Of a DNA stretch of 64,000 nucleotides, positions 60,789 through 64,000 are shown piece by piece. Source of the stretch: DATBGO01 sp963840095 (lineage in GTDB: Bacteria > Actinomycetota > Actinomycetes > Streptosporangiales > Streptosporangiaceae); contig CAWIXN010000001.1 in the NCBI GenBank assembly GCA_963840095.1, positions 1 through 64,000 of the forward strand. The letters run 5' to 3'. Positions within the stretch are counted from its first letter, which is position 1, and each line of letters opens with the position of its first letter. A program made the position numbers and the translations under genes. The notes under the pieces are model-generated. The model searched no databases, was not told where the DNA came from, and worked only from the letters and a program-made list of their open reading frames with translations.

Positions 60789-62027
60789 ATCGAGCGCACC
60801 ACCACGGTCGTCATCGGCGGGGGGCACGCGGGCCTCGCCGCGAGCTACTTTCTCAGCGACCGGTCTATCGACCACGTCGTTCTCGAGCGCGGAGAGGTGG
60901 CCGCCTCCTGGCGGCGCGAACGCTGGGACTCGCTGCGGCTGCTCACTCCCAACTGGCAGAGCCGCCTGCCGGGCCTTCGCTATGAAGGCCCGGATCCAGA
61001 CGGCTATATGACGGCGGGCGAAGTGACCGAGTTCATCGAGCGCTTCGCCAAGGTCTCGGGCGCTCCCGTCCGGACTGGCGTGAACGTCACGTCGGTGCGA
61101 CAGGCCGACGACGGATACCACGTGACGACAAGCCACGGCGGGCTTGGTTCCCGGACCGTGGTCATCGCGAGCGGCGCCTGCAATCAGCCAGCGGTGCCGC
61201 CGCTGCGCGACGCGGTGCCGGCGTCCGTCGAGCAACTGACGCCGTTCGGCTACCGCGACCCCGCCCAGCTATCCGACGGTGGCGTGCTCGTCGTGGGAGC
61301 CTCGGCGACCGGCGTGCAGCTGGCCGCCGAGCTGAGGCGGTCTGGCCTGCCGGTGACTCTCTCGGTGGGGGAGCATGTGCGGTTGCCGCGCACGTACCGC
61401 GGACGCGATGTGCTGTGGTGGATGGACACGGCGGGCGTGTGGGACCAGCGGTACGACGAGGTGGAGGATCTCACCCGGGCCCGGCGGCTGCCGTCGCCCC
61501 AGCTCGTCGGGACCCCTGAGCGGACGACACTGGATCTCAACGCGCTCGCCTCGATGGGCGTCGAGCTGGTGGGCCGCTGGACGGCGGTACGTGACGGCCG
61601 CGCGCTGTTCTCCGGTGGCCTGCGCAACGTGTTCTCGCTCGCGGACCTCAAGATGGAGCGCCTGCTGGACACATTTGACGAGTGGGCCAAGACTTCAGGG
61701 TATGACGCTGAGGTCGGCCCGCCCGAGCGCTTGGCGGCGACACGCGTGCCCGAGCCGGCCCGGTTGCAGCTTGACCTGCGAAGTGGCGAGATCCGCACGA
61801 TCGTGTGGGCGACGGGGTTCCGGCCCGACTACGGGTGGCTCGACGTGCCGGTGGTCGACGCAAAGGGCCAGCTGAACCACGAGGGTGGTGTGGTCGGCAG
61901 CCCGGGCCTGTACGCCCTGGGGCTGCCCGTGCTGCGGCGGCGCAAGTCCACGTTCATCTGCGGTATCGAGGACGACGCGCGTGAGGTGATCGATCACCTC
62001 ACGGGTTACCTGGCCGTGCGCCGGTGA
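60789..62027 (+). CDS. FAD-dependent oxidoreductase (MSOX/FMO-like), start codon reads ATC
   Basis: A protein of about 412 residues with the FAD motif TTTVVIGGGHAGLAASYFL, RERWDSLRLLTPNWQSRLPG, a second nucleotide motif GVLVVGASATGVQLAAELRR, and IVWATGFRPDYGWLDVPV. This resembles single-component flavin monooxygenases/oxidoreductases. No ATG, GTG or TTG exists between the upstream gene and the FAD motif in this frame; GAGGGG precedes an ATC at 60789, exactly where relatives would have Met-Glu-Arg. Hence a rare ATC start, a mutation, or a base error. The alternative start inside the OsmC gene is unlikely. Confidence 0.75.
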   Translation: MERTTTVVIGGGHAGLAASYFLSDRSIDHVVLERGEVAASWRRERWDSLRLLTPNWQSRLPGLRYEGPDPDGYMTAGEVTEFIERFAKVSGAPVRTGVNVTSVRQADDGYHVTTSHGGLGSRTVVIASGACNQPAVPPLRDAVPASVEQLTPFGYRDPAQLSDGGVLVVGASATGVQLAAELRRSGLPVTLSVGEHVRLPRTYRGRDVLWWMDTAGVWDQRYDEVEDLTRARRLPSPQLVGTPERTTLDLNALASMGVELVGRWTAVRDGRALFSGGLRNVFSLADLKMERLLDTFDEWAKTSGYDAEVGPPERLAATRVPEPARLQLDLRSGEIRTIVWATGFRPDYGWLDVPVVDAKGQLNHEGGVVGSPGLYALGLPVLRRRKSTFICGIEDDAREVIDHLTGYLAVRR

Positions 62028-62028
62028 T

Positions 62029-62047
62029 CCCGGCTGCCGGGTTCTTT
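62029..62047 (+). terminator. Short hairpin with T-rich tail after the oxidoreductase
   Basis: CCCGG-CTG-CCGGG (62029-62041) followed by TTCTTT immediately after the stop codon of the oxidoreductase gene. The stem is short but fully GC and the T-rich tail is rare in this genome. Confidence 0.45.
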
Positions 62048-62310
62048 GGGCCCGGCCATCAGGTACCCGCCAAGCCGCTGCCAGCCCCGTCGGAGGCAAC
62101 GTCGTCACCCCGTTCGGCCGCGGCGCGGGAACCGAGTGGATATCCGGACGGGGGCGCATTCCTTCAAGGTAGATGAACCGCCTGCGCTCGGCGGGGCCGA
62201 TGTGGCTGCGAACCCGCACGCTGGCTGGCTGACCACCTCCTTTCCCCATCCTCGGCGCGGGCCTGGCGGACGGCGCTGGCAATGCCGTCAGTGACGAACG
62301 TGTACGACGG
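62048..62310. other. Convergent gap
   Basis: No gene was recognised between the oxidoreductase and the sigma factor, which converge. Confidence 0.3.
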
Positions 62311-62904
62311 TCAGGAGTCTCGCGAGGCATCGGCCAGGCGGGGGTCGTTCCGCAGCCGGGCGAACGCCCGCTGCCTGGTCGGTCCGATGCTGCCCACCGG
62401 GAGGCCAAGGCGGCGCGAGAGGCTGAGGTAGCTCTGACCGCCCGGTCGCAGCAGTTCGACGATCACGACCTTCTGCCGGGGCGGTAAAGCCGCGATGGCA
62501 CCGTACAGGCACTCGTGGTCGTCGCGGCGCACAGCCTCGGCGCACGGATCATTCTCCCCGGCGCTGTCGTCGGTCACCTGCTCAGGCTCGCTGAATGGCA
62601 CTTCCCGCCGTCGCCTGATTGCCAGCCGCAGGCTCTCGCGGCGGCAGATGGTTAGCAGCCACGCGCTGAGCCTGTCGGCGTGGGTTAGCTGGTCGATATG
62701 TTCCAGGCAGCGTAGCCAGGTCAGTTGAACGGCGTCATCGGCGTCTTCGGCAGATAGCCGTTGACCGCGCGTAAGCCACCGTAGCAGCGGTTCGTATCGT
62801 TCAACCAGCTCGGGCCAGGCCGAAGCATCTCCGGCTCGGATCCGGCTAACAAGCTCGGCCGCGTTAACGGCTGGCGCGTGTGTAATAGCCGTCGCCGATT
62901 TCAT
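62311..62904 (-). CDS. ECF-like sigma-70 family factor
   Basis: A 197-residue RNA polymerase sigma factor. Region 2 reads RIRAGDASAWPELVERYEPL, DADDAVQLTWLRCLEHIDQL and SAWLLTICRRESLRLAIRRR; region 4 reads AAIAALPPRQKVVIVELLRP, SYLSLSRRLGLPVGSIGPTR and QRAFARLR. The ATG at 62904 follows GAGGAACACC. No anti-sigma gene is adjacent. It is divergent from the SARP regulator and may control it. Confidence 0.88.
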   Translation of the reverse strand: MKSATAITHAPAVNAAELVSRIRAGDASAWPELVERYEPLLRWLTRGQRLSAEDADDAVQLTWLRCLEHIDQLTHADRLSAWLLTICRRESLRLAIRRRREVPFSEPEQVTDDSAGENDPCAEAVRRDDHECLYGAIAALPPRQKVVIVELLRPGGQSYLSLSRRLGLPVGSIGPTRQRAFARLRNDPRLADASRDS

Positions 62905-63075
62905 GGTGTTCCTCCGTGAGAACTTGTTGATCTGGAAATTAATTCGTGCTCTTTACCTGACTCGCGGTACGTGCACTTTCTCCTCGAAGTGCGAGACTTG
63001 TTTTTCCGGGCGCACAGTCCGAGAATGGGCCTGGAGTGCTGACAGTCCGCTGACAGCTCGAGCGGGGGCAGGACG
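62905..63075. promoter_or_regulatory. Divergent region between sigma factor and SARP genes
   Basis: About 170 bases with the AT-rich patch TTGATCTGGAAATTAATTCG (62928-62947), probably the promoter of the sigma factor gene or of both. Near 63040-63062, CTGACAGTCCGCTGACAGCTCG contains a direct repeat CTGACAG spaced by 11 bases, which could be a SARP-type heptameric binding site. Confidence 0.4.
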
Positions 63076-64000
63076 ATGCAGGTGCGCATCCTCGGCCCGT
63101 TCCGTCTCGAAGAAGGCGGCCGGCGGATCACGATTGGCGGTGTCCGGCAGCGCGCTGTGTTTGCCGATCTGCTGCTGAACGCGAACAAGGTCGTGCCGAG
63201 CGAGCAGCTTCTGGTGGATCTGTGGGGCGAGGACTCCCCGCACAGCGCAGCGAACGCGCTTCAGGCGGCGATCTCGCGATTGCGCAGAGTGCTGCCGCCG
63301 GGCCGCCTCATCACCACCGCGCCGGGCTACGCGCTCCGGATCTTCCCCGATGAGCTGGACGTCAAGCAGTTCGAGCGACTGCTCTGTGAGGGCAGCGGTG
63401 CTCTCGCAGCGGGAGCCGCGGCAAGCGCTGCCGGGACGTTAGGCCAGGCGCTTTCGTTGTGGCAAGGTCCGCCGCTGGCCGAGTTTCGCTACGAACCGTT
63501 CGCGCAGGCCGAGATCGCCCGGCTCGAGGAGCTGCATCTCACGTGCCTGGAGGAGCGTGTCGAGGCGGACCTGGCCCTCGGCTCGGCGAGTGCGCTGACA
63601 GCCGAGTTGCAGCGGCTGGTCAGCGAGCATCCTCTGCGAGAGCGTCTTCGCGGCCAGTTCATGCTTGCTCTCTACCGGAGCGGTCGGCAGACCGAGGCGC
63701 TCGAGGTATACCGCGAGTTTCGAAGCGTGTTGCGGGAAGAGCTGGGCCTGGACACCTCCCCGCGCCTCCGCCACCTCGAGGAGGCCATCCTCCGCCATGA
63801 CCAGGTGCTATCACCGGCGTCGCCCGCGACCGAGGTGTCGCTGGCGCGCAGGCCCGTGACCGTGCTGTGTGTGACGTTGCGGGCGGCGTCCAGCTCGGGT
63901 ACGGCGCTGGACCCGGAGGCGCACGAAGTAGTGAACGAGCACTCAGTTCCTGGTCTGACAGCGATCCTCGAGCGGTATGGGGGGAAGCTGGCGCTCAGCA
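63076..64000 (+). CDS. SARP/AfsR-type regulator with cyclase-like domain (partial)
   Basis: The start of a large regulator that runs off the window; 308 codons are present. ATG 63076 follows GGGGGCAGG. The N-terminal winged helix reads MQVRILGPFRLEEGGRRITI, AVFADLLLNANKVV and AANALQAAISRLRRVLPPGR, followed by the BTAD domain (QALSLWQGPPLAEFRYEPFA and MLALYRSGRQTEALEVYREF). Near residue 260 a class III cyclase-like domain begins (RPVTVLCVTLRAASSSGT ... ILERYGGKLAL); the metal-binding Asp expected in VTVLFxDLVGST is replaced, so it should be a pseudo-cyclase. The remainder is outside the window. Confidence 0.85.
   Translation, partial: MQVRILGPFRLEEGGRRITIGGVRQRAVFADLLLNANKVVPSEQLLVDLWGEDSPHSAANALQAAISRLRRVLPPGRLITTAPGYALRIFPDELDVKQFERLLCEGSGALAAGAAASAAGTLGQALSLWQGPPLAEFRYEPFAQAEIARLEELHLTCLEERVEADLALGSASALTAELQRLVSEHPLRERLRGQFMLALYRSGRQTEALEVYREFRSVLREELGLDTSPRLRHLEEAILRHDQVLSPASPATEVSLARRPVTVLCVTLRAASSSGTALDPEAHEVVNEHSVPGLTAILERYGGKLALS

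Noticed and set aside
1..64000. CRISPR arrays, tRNA or rRNA genes, integrase attachment sites
   Set aside because: No regularly spaced repeats, tRNA-type GGTTCGA arms with matching stems, or rRNA segments were found on reading both strands.

Overview
High-GC DNA, strongly 3'-GC-biased codons, GTG/TTG starts and the gene families present (BTAD/SARP regulator, S-adenosyl methyltransferase of the DUF574 type, DUF6325 and SHOCT proteins, nSTAND NTPase with Trypco1) point to an actinobacterium (Actinomycetota). Two sedolisins (S53) and one eqolisin (G1), all predicted secreted peptidases of families that work at acid pH, suggest an acid-soil lifestyle. No tRNA, rRNA, CRISPR array or phage structural genes were recognised.

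Layout. 1-4.7 kb: an insertion sequence with terminal repeats, a sedolisin, and an IS6-type element cut by a second IS. 5-10.5 kb: glgX, then a two-gene predicted conflict operon (Trypco1 protein plus trypsin-nSTAND1-WD40 protein). 10.7-20.4 kb: an IS-rich, decaying stretch with IS110, IS481/IS3-like and IS6 remnants, a large Ig-repeat sedolisin, a winged-helix pseudogene and an intact eqolisin. 20.4-24.7 kb: a VapBC-type pair, an amino acid permease with a stress-protein-like partner, and two damaged small genes (DUF6325, SHOCT). 24.8-31.1 kb: a methyltransferase and a peptide-modification cluster (three transglutaminase-like proteins, a circularly permuted ATP-grasp, an alpha-E protein). 31.3-34.5 kb: secreted cell-wall hydrolases and a PRiA4_ORF3 pair. 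34.7-43.4 kb: a cyclic-nucleotide neighbourhood: a PLP decarboxylase fused to a cNMP-binding domain, a divergent MFS transporter also fused to one, a relic of a third, and a class III cyclase-AAA-TPR protein. 43.5-51 kb: L,D-transpeptidase, propeller-like secreted proteins, small enzymes and transketolase. 51.2-55.4 kb: AbrB/PIN pair and an acyl-CoA operon (two dehydrogenases, an enoyl-CoA hydratase, a CaiB relic). 55.4-64 kb: a glutamine amidotransferase, a GNAT, metX-metY-CoA-binding, OsmC, a flavin oxidoreductase, an ECF-like sigma factor and a SARP regulator running off the end.

An important caution: at least ten otherwise convincing genes carry a single-base or few-base lesion (frameshift, nonsense or lost start codon), several outside mobile DNA and one in a run of eight C. 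This may be real decay or consensus error in a draft or metagenome assembly. All breaks are recorded individually. The two most interesting systems are the Trypco1-trypsin-nSTAND1 operon and the cNMP-linked decarboxylase/transporter/cyclase neighbourhood.
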